In this document: one piece after another, positions 26,324 through 33,829 of the stretch | How positions within the stretch are numbered: the stretch's first letter is position 1 | Layout: each line of letters starts with the position of its first letter | Origin: an uncultured Eubacteriales bacterium | GTDB lineage: Bacteria; Bacillota; Clostridia; Christensenellales; UBA1242 | NCBI GenBank assembly: GCA_949001935.1 | Contig: CARJLX010000002.1 | Location: forward strand, 1 to 64,000 | DNA: 64,000 bases | Direction of reading: 5' to 3' | Program-made: the position numbers and the translations under genes | Notes under the pieces: model-generated | What the model saw: the letters and a program-made list of their open reading frames with translations, nothing else | Database searches by the model: none | Told to the model about the DNA's origin: nothing

Positions 26324-26599
26324 ATGAATAAACAACAATTTATCAAAGCTTTTGCAGATAAAGCTGGTTTTACTCAAAAAGATGCAGGAATCGCTTTTGA
26401 CGCTATGGCTGCTACTATCGTTGATGCACTTAAAGAGGGAGAAAAAATCCAAATTGCTGGTTTCGGTACTTTTGAACTTAAATCTAAAGCAGCAAGAGAA
26501 GGTATCAATCCGCTCACAAAACAAAAAGTTAAGATTAAGGCTTGTAAAGTTCCTTCTTTCAAGTTTGGAAATTCTTTCAAAGATATCTTCAACAGTTAA
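26324..26599 (+). CDS. hup: HU family DNA-binding protein
   Basis: Dimeric nucleoid protein of 91 residues, full length for HU. The helical N-terminus (MNKQQFIKAFADKAGFTQKD) leads to the conserved FGTFELK strand and the beta-arm, where the Pro of the usual RNPQTG tip is kept in GINPLTKQ; the last helix ends FKDIF. The start is behind AAAGGAG. It is monocistronic with its own promoter and terminator. Confidence 0.96.
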   Translation: MNKQQFIKAFADKAGFTQKDAGIAFDAMAATIVDALKEGEKIQIAGFGTFELKSKAAREGINPLTKQKVKIKACKVPSFKFGNSFKDIFNS

Positions 26600-26612
26600 T
26601 TGTTTTGACAAT

Positions 26613-26640
26613 AAAAAAGAACGCATTTGCGTTCTTTTTT
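26613..26640. terminator. bidirectional intrinsic terminator
   Basis: AAAAAAGAACGC-attt-GCGTTCTTTTTT between the HU gene and the convergent rubrerythrin gene. Confidence 0.9.
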
Positions 26641-27235
26641 ATTGTTGTAATTTTTGTTGAGGAATCATTACATAACCTTGTGGGTATGTGCATAGAGGGC
26701 ATTCTTGCCAAGCCTCTTTTGCTGTATGAGTGTGTCCGCAGTTTGAGCATTTCCATAAAATTTTATCATCATACCTGTATAAACAATGATTTTTATACAT
26801 ATCAGCAAGTGCTTGTAAAATTTGATTGTGATCGTCTTCTACTTTGGCGATCAAAGTGAAGGCTTCTGCAATCTCAGTAAAACCTTCGTCTTTTGCGACT
26901 TTAGCAAAAGCTGGATAAATATTTTTAGCTTCATATAATTCTATTTCTGCTGCCGATTGAAGAGAAGAGCGAAGCTCGGGTGGCTCAAAAGGATAACCTG
27001 CTTCAATGGGTATATTATCTTCTTTGGAATTACCTAAATTTTTAAGCATTAATGAATAAAATCGTGATGCGTGAGCCATTTCATTTTTGGCGAGCATTTT
27101 CAATTGGTCAGAAATAAAAGAAAAACCTTCGCTCATTGATGACTTTGCAATGAATTGATACCTTGCTCCGTCTTGACATTCAGCAGCAAAGGCTCTAGCT
27201 AAATTTTCTTTGGTTTTGCTATCTAAAAAGTTCAT
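26639..27235 (-). CDS. rbr: rubrerythrin
   Basis: Non-heme diiron peroxidase of anaerobes, reducing hydrogen peroxide. The ferritin-like domain (~1-150) has the two diiron helices with Glu ligands (AFAAECQDGARYQF near 15, KNEMAHASRF near 52, EIELYEAKNIYPAF near 95, KVEDDHNQIL near 130). A C-terminal rubredoxin-like domain (~160-190) has WKCSNCGHTH and ECPLCTYPQG, the two CxxC knuckles. AAAGGAGG precedes the ATG. It supports an anaerobic lifestyle. Confidence 0.95.
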   Translation of the reverse strand: MNFLDSKTKENLARAFAAECQDGARYQFIAKSSMSEGFSFISDQLKMLAKNEMAHASRFYSLMLKNLGNSKEDNIPIEAGYPFEPPELRSSLQSAAEIELYEAKNIYPAFAKVAKDEGFTEIAEAFTLIAKVEDDHNQILQALADMYKNHCLYRYDDKILWKCSNCGHTHTAKEAWQECPLCTYPQGYVMIPQQKLQQ

Positions 27236-27330
27236 AATAACCTCCTTTGTAGATTATTGCTAAAAAAAATATTGTTAAACATTTGATTTTTTTTATAAAA
27301 AAAAGTAAACTCTATTTATAAGGAGTTTTT

Positions 27331-28053
27331 ATGAAAAGTAGGGAAACACTAGAAAATGAAAAGAGAAAGAAAATTCATTATCTACTTCTTGACAGTAATT
27401 TTTCTAAAACTAGAAATAAAATAAATAAAAATCTAGGTTATCATAGATTGGTTTTTGACGGAAAATTTAAAGGTTTAGAAATTATTTATGATGTTCCAAG
27501 TAATCTTTTATCAAATGCTGGACTGATTTTAAGTAAGCAGTATGAAGATGGAAGAATATTCTTTAAAGTTAGAAAGATTAGTAAACTTCCAGGTGGATAT
27601 AAACGCCCAAGCCAAAAATTTAACCTTGGTGAAAGCGAAGAGGCAGAATCTCCAAAAGATTTCCCTATGCAGATAGCAAATGCAATTTCAAATTTATATG
27701 CTAACGTTTTTACAATTGACCTTGTTTCGGTAGTTCGTCAAACAGAACCTAAAATTGAAATAGCAGTTAAAGGCGATAGATACAAAATTGTAGGTGGAAC
27801 AGGATATCGTGCAGAATTGTTGTATGAAACTGCTACTTATAAGGATGTTAAAACTAATAAAAAGGTGAAAAGAGTAGGTGTCACTTTGATTATGCCTACT
27901 GAGCCTAGATATGAAAAAGAAAACCAAACAATAATGAAAACAATAGATCATTATTGCAAGGAGCTTGTAGGGTATGAGCAAAGCCGTTTTGAAATTGCTC
28001 AACGCTTGCTCTATCCAGAGCCAATTGTTGTTGAAAAAAAGGAAGAGGAATAA
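27331..28053 (+). CDS. hypothetical cytoplasmic protein, 240 aa
   Basis: Unrecognised. AAGGAG precedes the ATG, and a TTGATT-17-TAAACT promoter is at 27283-27311. The N-terminus is very basic (KSRETLENEKRKKIHYLLL), followed by an alternating strand/helix pattern. A central GDRYKIVGGTGYRAELLYE and a later MPTEPRYEKENQTIMKTIDHYC might form a barrel or ligand pocket. No signal or membrane segment and no catalytic motif I can name. It is followed by its own terminator. Confidence 0.65.
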   Translation: MKSRETLENEKRKKIHYLLLDSNFSKTRNKINKNLGYHRLVFDGKFKGLEIIYDVPSNLLSNAGLILSKQYEDGRIFFKVRKISKLPGGYKRPSQKFNLGESEEAESPKDFPMQIANAISNLYANVFTIDLVSVVRQTEPKIEIAVKGDRYKIVGGTGYRAELLYETATYKDVKTNKKVKRVGVTLIMPTEPRYEKENQTIMKTIDHYCKELVGYEQSRFEIAQRLLYPEPIVVEKKEEE

Positions 28054-28071
28054 AATTAATCCTCTTTTTTT
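28043..28071 (+). terminator. intrinsic terminator
   Basis: AAGAGGA pairs with TCCTCTT, followed by T7, overlapping the stop of the 240-aa gene. Confidence 0.75.
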
Positions 28072-28107
28072 ATTGTCGATTTCTTCTAAAGCGGAAACGA
28101 ACTAAAA

Positions 28108-28334
28108 CTTTAAGTTTTAGTTAAGAATTAGTTGACGACCCCCTCGCACAAGCCCTAGTAAAAAACAATACACTTAACAATAAGCGTCAATAATAAAAAT
28201 TTGTATTTGAATTAAATTTGCTTGACGCGGGGGGGGGGAATTTGGTATACTAATTTTGAAAAATGGGGTTATCCACAATTTATACTAAAAAATTGCGTTA
28301 AATGTTTGGTATTTACGTAAGTTTTGGGTATAAT
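28108..28334 (+). promoter_or_regulatory. tandem promoters of GLUG gene 1; P1 has a 10-G tract in its spacer
   Basis: P1: TTGACG (28222-28227), C, ten G (28229-28238), AATTTGG and TATACT (28246-28251), an 18-bp spacer. P2: TTGGTA (28306-28311), 17 bp and TATAAT (28329-28334). GCGTCAA (28184-28190) is the exact inverse of TTGACGC (28222-28228), 38 bp start to start. The whole region, including a CCCTAG box near 28153, is homologous to 44760-44970. The G tract is a slippage-prone repeat that would change P1 spacing. Confidence 0.7.
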
Positions 28335-28364
28335 ATAATCATGCCTCAATTTATAGGAGAAAAA

Positions 28365-31300
28365 ATGAAAACAAACAAAATTATAACAATATGTTTTTCG
28401 TTATTTGCATTAATTGCAATATCGTTTGGTATAACTTATGGATGTTTAAGTTTTTTGAAGTCTAAAAGTATAAATGATAACCATATAATTTCAAAGAGTC
28501 AGCCAGATAATACAAATGTTAACTGGGATGATAGTAGTGAATTAAACGAATGGATTAAGCAAAATAGAAAAGAAGATGTATGGTCTGGAACAGGTGAAGA
28601 AAATGATCCTTGGCTTATTCAAAGTGAAGAAGATTTGGCATGGCTTTCATATTTGAATAATAAAGGAAAATCTGGTACATATATATTTTCTAATAAATTT
28701 TTTATGCAAACTAAAGATCTTGATATGTCTAAATATTGGTGGCGTCCAATAGCTACTTTTTCGAATCCTCAAAAATATTTTAGTGGAAATTATGATGGTG
28801 GAGGATATGTCGTAAAAGGAATTTTTACTGAAAAAGATGCTGCCTCTTTTCAAGGTTTGTTTGGCAATATATTTGGACGTGATGGGATGAATGCCAAAAT
28901 AATAGAAATTAAAAATTTAGGGGTAGAAGATTCAATTATTAATGGAACATTTTATGTTGGAGGTTTAGTTGGGAATATAAGAAATGCACGAATTGTGAAT
29001 TGTCATAATTCAAGCACAGTGAATGGTAGTAATTATTATGTTGGAGGTATTGCAGGTAGAATTTACAATGATGTAGACATATCATATTGTTATAATACTG
29101 GCTCAATCACTGGAACCAGTGGTATTACTGGTGGAATCGCGGGAATGGCTCCTAAGAATGACAATAATGACATATATATTAACAACTGTTATAATACAGG
29201 AGTTATAACAGCAAAATCTCTTGTAGGTGGAATAATTGGTAGAGCAAATGATGGTGTTATTTCAAATTGTTATAATACTGGAACTGTTCTTCAAACAAGC
29301 ACTTCTTCAGATGATACATTTGCTGGTGGAATTGCTGGAGTGCTTAGTCCAGCCGAAATTCGTAACTGTTATAATATAGGCTCAATAAGCGGTAGTTCAA
29401 GTTCATATCTTGGTGGTATAGTGGCTCTAAATTATATTGGATCAAAAGTAGAAAATTGTTTTAATATAGGAGAAATCCATAACGGGAAATATATGGGCGG
29501 AGTTATTGTTGATTGTGATGATAATAGTTCTTTCTCAAATTGTTTTTATGGGGGGTATTGTACTTTAAATCAAGGCTTATACTTTGGAACTGATACTACT
29601 CAAAAGATGGCAATATCAAATGCTCGCGATAAATCATGGGTACAGGCCAATTTAGGTTGGGATTTTGATAGTACTTGGACAATAGTAGCAAGTCAAAATG
29701 ACGGATATCCTGTTTTGAAAGGTTTTATTAAATATCCAGTTGATTTTGACACAACCAACTATGTAATGGGAGATGATGGTTATATTTATGGTGGTAATTT
29801 TGGTGCAAATTTTAACGTTGGAAAGATGCATACAGATTCAGGCAATCAACCAATTCTAGACCTGCAATGTACGGGTGAAGGAGTCGGTTTTTATTTTGGT
29901 AAGACCTCAAACTTAACTGTTGGGCAGAAGTATAAGTGGAGTGTAGATTTAAAATCAACACGAAATCATACTCTTGAAAAAGTTGGACAAGAACAAGGTG
30001 GACTAAGGAGTGTGACTGTAACAACTTCTTGGCAAACATTTACTTATGAATATATAGCAAATGACAACAATTATAATGCATTTATATTTTATGGATATGA
30101 CACTAATCAATATCAAGTAGGTGAAATTATTTCTATCAAAAATTTTACTCTTCAAAGTGCTAGTGGTGTTGTTGCAGATAATGCTATTCCAAGCAGATAT
30201 GTGACGAACGCGTCGACCTATGGCAAATTGCCTACGCCAACAAGACAAGGTTATGCTTTTGAAGGTTGGTATACAGGTAAAAATGGTACAGGCACAAGAG
30301 TGACAGAAGAAACAATTTTTACTTCAACTTCGCGTCAAACACTTTATTCAAACTGGAAACCACTTGATACAGAAGCCCCAGTCATCCATCGAGGAACCTA
30401 TGTAACGCGAGAAGATGGCTATGATGTGTATGCCTATGTAACAGATAATATGGGAGTAAATAGAGTACAATTTCCAACCTGGACTGAAAATAATGGGCAG
30501 GATGATATTCAATCAAGTTGGGACACAAATACGGCAGCGTCAGGAATAAAAGGGAATTATACAGTAGATGGACAAACATATAACTATAAATATGCAGTAA
30601 ATATGAGTGATCATAATAATGAGATAGGCAAGTATAATACACACATTTATGCTTTTGATGACGTTGGTAATAACATTTGTTATACAGAATGTGGAATGAT
30701 AAATTTCGCTCGCCCATGGACAGATTTTGCAGCAACAAGTTATGCGGGAGGAGATGGAACAGCAAGTAATCCATACCAAATAGAAACAGCCCAGCAACTA
30801 GCATTGCTAGCAAAACAAAGTAGGACAGATTCGTTAGAAGGGAAATATTTCAAACAAACCGCACCAATAGATTTGGAGAACAAAGCAACAAAAGATTCTA
30901 AATATGTTTGGTATATGTGGGAAGGAATTGGAGATAATGACATACACTTTAAAGGCTATTATGATGGAAGTTTTTATACTATTAATCATATGAACGCAAG
31001 GTCAACAGGTCGAATAGGTTTATTTATATTAATTGATGGAGGAAAGGTTTCAAGCGTTATAATTGAAAACAGCACCATCATTGGAAGCGATGGAATTGGT
31101 GCTATTGTAGGGCATATGGATACAGGAAGTATTGTAGAAAAATGTATTGTACAAAATTCGTATGTAAGTAATAACTCTACGGACCCAATCAAAGGTCATG
31201 TTGGCGGAATTGCAGGAACAGACTCTGGTATTGAAATAAGATCATGTATAGTAAGAGATGTAGAAATAAAATCAGAGTTTGGTTGGGAAGTAGGCGGAAT

Positions 31301-31637
31301 AACTGGCTCGCGATATAACGGAGATATAAGGGATTGCAGTTTATTTAATGTAAAAACAATTGGTCGTGAGCGTGTTGGTATAATTAATGGTTTTGGTGGG
31401 ACAAGTGGAACAAAATCTACTTATGCCTATGGAATTGTAACAGTAAACGGAATTGAATCATCTGTAAAAGAAATGTATGGCGACAGCACATCATGGAGGA
31501 ATTGGACATACAATAGTTCAACAAACAATGGTTATCCAATACAAAAATCTCTATGCTGGATTGGAGATGTAGCACCTGTTGATAGCAGTGCAATTTACAA
31601 TCGTTTAAAGGTTTCTTTAGGGTTTAGTGAGGTTTAA
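28365..31637 (+). CDS. GLUG-repeat surface protein 1 (1,090 aa)
   Basis: ATG 28365 follows TAGGAG and starts a signal-anchor (MKTNKIITICFSLFALIA); earlier in-frame starts lie inside P2. After an opening D-W-SGTG-x-x-DPWLI motif come GLUG repeats (GGLVGN, GGIAGR, GGIAGM, GGIIGR and similar, ~200-400) of the beta-helix type seen in adhesins and IgA-protease-like proteins. Next are a carbohydrate-binding-like beta sandwich (~470-610), an InlB/Listeria-Bacteroides repeat (GYAFEGWYTGKNGTG, ~640) and a GBS Bsp-like domain (~680-790). A second GLUG block follows (~830-1,050). There is no sortase motif or C-terminal helix, so it is held by the N-terminal helix or released. Likely adhesin; expression is probably phase-variable. 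Confidence 0.85.
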   Translation: MKTNKIITICFSLFALIAISFGITYGCLSFLKSKSINDNHIISKSQPDNTNVNWDDSSELNEWIKQNRKEDVWSGTGEENDPWLIQSEEDLAWLSYLNNKGKSGTYIFSNKFFMQTKDLDMSKYWWRPIATFSNPQKYFSGNYDGGGYVVKGIFTEKDAASFQGLFGNIFGRDGMNAKIIEIKNLGVEDSIINGTFYVGGLVGNIRNARIVNCHNSSTVNGSNYYVGGIAGRIYNDVDISYCYNTGSITGTSGITGGIAGMAPKNDNNDIYINNCYNTGVITAKSLVGGIIGRANDGVISNCYNTGTVLQTSTSSDDTFAGGIAGVLSPAEIRNCYNIGSISGSSSSYLGGIVALNYIGSKVENCFNIGEIHNGKYMGGVIVDCDDNSSFSNCFYGGYCTLNQGLYFGTDTTQKMAISNARDKSWVQANLGWDFDSTWTIVASQNDGYPVLKGFIKYPVDFDTTNYVMGDDGYIYGGNFGANFNVGKMHTDSGNQPILDLQCTGEGVGFYFGKTSNLTVGQKYKWSVDLKSTRNHTLEKVGQEQGGLRSVTVTTSWQTFTYEYIANDNNYNAFIFYGYDTNQYQVGEIISIKNFTLQSASGVVADNAIPSRYVTNASTYGKLPTPTRQGYAFEGWYTGKNGTGTRVTEETIFTSTSRQTLYSNWKPLDTEAPVIHRGTYVTREDGYDVYAYVTDNMGVNRVQFPTWTENNGQDDIQSSWDTNTAASGIKGNYTVDGQTYNYKYAVNMSDHNNEIGKYNTHIYAFDDVGNNICYTECGMINFARPWTDFAATSYAGGDGTASNPYQIETAQQLALLAKQSRTDSLEGKYFKQTAPIDLENKATKDSKYVWYMWEGIGDNDIHFKGYYDGSFYTINHMNARSTGRIGLFILIDGGKVSSVIIENSTIIGSDGIGAIVGHMDTGSIVEKCIVQNSYVSNNSTDPIKGHVGGIAGTDSGIEIRSCIVRDVEIKSEFGWEVGGITGSRYNGDIRDCSLFNVKTIGRERVGIINGFGGTSGTKSTYAYGIVTVNGIESSVKEMYGDSTSWRNWTYNSSTNNGYPIQKSLCWIGDVAPVDSSAIYNRLKVSLGFSEV

Positions 31638-31659
31638 TTTTAAAAAATGGTCTAATAAT

Positions 31660-31689
31660 AAAAAAGAATGTCGCTTGACATTCTTTTTT
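31660..31689. terminator. bidirectional intrinsic terminator
   Basis: AAAAAAGAATGTC-gctt-GACATTCTTTTTT between GLUG gene 1 and the convergent rplL. Confidence 0.9.
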
Positions 31690-31719
31690 AACACAAAACT
31701 TTTTTGATTTACTTCTCTT

Positions 31720-32097
31720 TTACTTAAGTTCAACAACAGCGCCAGCTTCTTTAAGCTTAGCTTCCATTTCTTTAGCTTCTGCTGTAGAAACATTTTCTTT
31801 AATAGCTTTTGGAGCACCATCAACAAGAGCTTTAGCTTCACTAAGTCCAAGGCCAGTGATTTCTCTAACAACTTTGATAACTGCGATTTTGTTTGCACCA
31901 GCTTCTTTGAGGAATACTGTGAATTCAGTTTTTTCCTCAGCTGCTGGAGCTGCTGCACCTGCTGCTGGAGCTGCTGCTACTGCTACTGGAGCTGCTGCAC
32001 TTACTCCGAATTCTTCTTCAAGAGCTTTAACGAGCTCTGAAACTTCAACGATAGAAAGTTTTTTAATTTCTTCTACAAGATTTTGAATATTTGCCAT
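31720..32097 (-). CDS. rplL: 50S ribosomal protein L7/L12
   Basis: Stalk protein that recruits translation factors. The start at 32097 has GGAG upstream and gives the usual [16 protein letters not shown]-terminus; an upstream ATG at 32127 would add 10 unconserved residues. An Ala/Pro hinge (~33-55) follows, then the conserved C-terminal domain with [20 protein letters not shown]. 125 residues, normal for the family. It is cotranscribed with rplJ upstream, with the usual gene order. Confidence 0.97.
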   Translation of the reverse strand: MANIQNLVEEIKKLSIVEVSELVKALEEEFGVSAAAPVAVAAAPAAGAAAPAAEEKTEFTVFLKEAGANKIAVIKVVREITGLGLSEAKALVDGAPKAIKENVSTAEAKEMEAKLKEAGAVVELK

Positions 32098-32197
32098 GAT
32101 TTTTATCTCCTTTTTAATTTTGTGCATTTTGCACTTTTTAATTTTATATTTGACTTTTAAAGTGTGCCAGTCACTATTAGAAAGTGGCTAAGCCACA

Positions 32198-32713
32198 TTA
32201 TTTTGTTGCGATTGCATTAAGAGCAATAGCAAGCCCTTGGATAGGGGCATTAAGAACTCTGCAAAGTGCACTTGCAGGTGCATTGAGAGTTCCAAGAAGT
32301 TTGGCGATAAGAACTTCCTTGCTTGGAAGTTTAGCCAATGCTTCAATTTCCTTGCCTTCAACGAAACAGCCGTTAAGTAAACCAAATTTAACGCTTAGCT
32401 TTTTAGTTTTTGTTGCAGTTTCGCAAACTACTTTTGCTGCTGAAACTTCATCATCATAACTGAAAGCAACTGCACTGGTGCCGTGAAGAAATTCTTCACC
32501 ACCCTTAATTCCGAGACGCTCTAGTGCAAGGAGCAAGAGTTTGTTTTTGTATACTTTGTATTCAGCACCATTTTTCTTGAATTCACGACGCATAACGGTG
32601 TCTTCTTCAACGGTTAAGCCTTTATACTCTACAAAAGCAACAGATTTTGCTGTTTGAAGTTTTTGTACAATTTCTTCAACAACAAGTTTTTTTGCTTCAA
32701 AATTAGCACTCAT
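32198..32713 (-). CDS. rplJ: 50S ribosomal protein L10
   Basis: Stalk base protein that anchors L7/L12 dimers and binds 23S rRNA. 171 residues, with the N-terminal AKKLVVEEIVQKLQTAKSVAF and the typical VKYGLLNG-type segment (here VKFGLLNGCFVEG). The C-terminal L7/L12-binding helix (APIQGLAIALNAIATK) is present. AAGGAG precedes the ATG. rplK, rplA and nusG are not upstream, so this is a detached rplJL operon with its own strong promoter and leader. Confidence 0.97.
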   Translation of the reverse strand: MSANFEAKKLVVEEIVQKLQTAKSVAFVEYKGLTVEEDTVMRREFKKNGAEYKVYKNKLLLLALERLGIKGGEEFLHGTSAVAFSYDDEVSAAKVVCETATKTKKLSVKFGLLNGCFVEGKEIEALAKLPSKEVLIAKLLGTLNAPASALCRVLNAPIQGLAIALNAIATK

Positions 32714-32751
32714 CGTATATTCTCCTTTTAATTTTAAGTTTTGTGTTATAT

Positions 32752-32895
32752 TAAAACAAAATCTCTATGCCTTGGAAAGACATAGAGATATAAAACAACC
32801 ACTTTTTATATTCAACATTCTTTCCTCGGCAAGCACGAACGGATTCGTTTATGTCTTTCAACACTTGCTGTCTATGGACAAGATTTAATTTTAAC
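32752..32895 (-). ncRNA. ribosomal protein L10 leader with attenuator hairpin
   Basis: Non-coding 5' leader between the promoter and rplJ, in the position and size of the L10 leader that L10(L12)4 binds for autoregulation. On the minus strand it ends in a hairpin (32761-32789, ATCTCTATG/CATAGAGAT) followed by ATTTTGTTTT, an intrinsic attenuator. Upstream are GCCGAGGAAAG and a further pairing segment (ACGAATCCGTTCGT). Assignment rests on position, the attenuator and partial resemblance; a covariance search would decide. Confidence 0.7.
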
Positions 32896-32901
32896 AATGC
32901 T

Positions 32902-32930
32902 ATTATACACATAAATAGGGTGTTTGTCAA
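32902..32930 (-). promoter_or_regulatory. strong sigma-A promoter of rplJL
   Basis: Minus strand: TTGACA (32925-32930), 17 bp and TATAAT (32902-32907), both consensus hexamers. Confidence 0.9.
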
Positions 32931-32955
32931 CGGTTTTTGAAAAGTTTTTGAAATT

Positions 32956-33684
32956 TTATTCTTGTTCGGTTTCTTTTTTGATTGGCTTTTCTTGCTCTAA
33001 AATAGGGGCAGCTTTTTCATAACCATCTTTACTGCTCATCTCAACAGGGACAATCATTTTCTTTTCTTCTTCAGACAGATTTTTTTCTATCCATTTGGCA
33101 CATTGATCATGAAGTTCTACTGCTGATCCCCAATCGCTATTTTTACCATTATTAAATGTATTAGCACGATCAACTATGTCAAGTGTCCAAAGTTGCATAG
33201 TTTTATCTCTTCCACTTTCACACTCATCTTTGTTAAGCCAAAGGCATTTTGTGCCATTTGTAAGTGTTATTATAGGCGCAGTACTCTCAGTATCGTCTAC
33301 TGAAGAATTAACCCTAAAATCACAACTACCATGACTAGACACTAAAGATAATCTATACTCGTCTGTACAATCTTTTACAAGATTGCTTTCAGAATTATAG
33401 ATTAGGTTGAAAGCAATACGCAAACCAGCCATGTCGTTATATTTGCCAAATCCAAGCCTTATACCGAGTTCGAGTCCATAGCAAAAACCAGTAGGTGTGC
33501 CTGCCTGAGATCTTAAAAAAAAGATCCCCTTTGTAGTCAATGGTAATGCAGTGTTTCCTTCATAAGCACCATTTTTTCTTGCTTCCTCTGACAACTCTGC
33601 TCCCATAAACGCTTGATACTTTTCCCAAGCCATTGCATATTCAGTTGCACTTGGAATATAAGCCTTTAATCTTAATTTTGCCAT
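32956..33684 (-). CDS. hypothetical protein, 242 aa
   Basis: Unrecognised. AAAGGAG precedes the ATG. No signal peptide or membrane helix. The N-terminus is MAKLRLKAYIPSATEYAMAWE; the middle is beta-rich with a Trp/Tyr/Gly pattern (FFLRSQAGTPTGFCYGLELGIRLGFGKYND, in parts). A later segment, CLWLNKDECESGRDKTMQLWTLDIVD, is Trp- and Asp-rich. The last ~30 residues are a Lys/Glu tail. It resembles short ligand-binding beta-domain proteins but I cannot name the fold. It lies between the rplJ promoter and leuS, divergent from leuS. Confidence 0.65.
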   Translation of the reverse strand: MAKLRLKAYIPSATEYAMAWEKYQAFMGAELSEEARKNGAYEGNTALPLTTKGIFFLRSQAGTPTGFCYGLELGIRLGFGKYNDMAGLRIAFNLIYNSESNLVKDCTDEYRLSLVSSHGSCDFRVNSSVDDTESTAPIITLTNGTKCLWLNKDECESGRDKTMQLWTLDIVDRANTFNNGKNSDWGSAVELHDQCAKWIEKNLSEEEKKMIVPVEMSSKDGYEKAAPILEQEKPIKKETEQE

Positions 33685-33772
33685 AATTTTTCTCCTTTAT
33701 GTTGGTTTCAACTTTATTATAACACAAAATTTATCATAATTCAAGTGTTAATTTTATTTTAAGTATAAATAT

Positions 33773-33801
33773 TTGACATTTCACTATTAAAATGTTAATA
33801 T
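33773..33801 (+). promoter_or_regulatory. sigma-A promoter of leuS
   Basis: TTGACA (33773-33778), 17 bp and TAATAT (33796-33801), about 22 bases of leader before the ATG; no T-box leader fits here. Confidence 0.75.
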
Positions 33802-33829
33802 AAAGTCAAATTTTGGTAGCGAGGATTTT

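Noticed and set aside
31856..32086. An Ala-rich open frame opposite rplL
   Set aside because: It mirrors the Ala/Pro hinge codons of L7/L12; no independent start signal.
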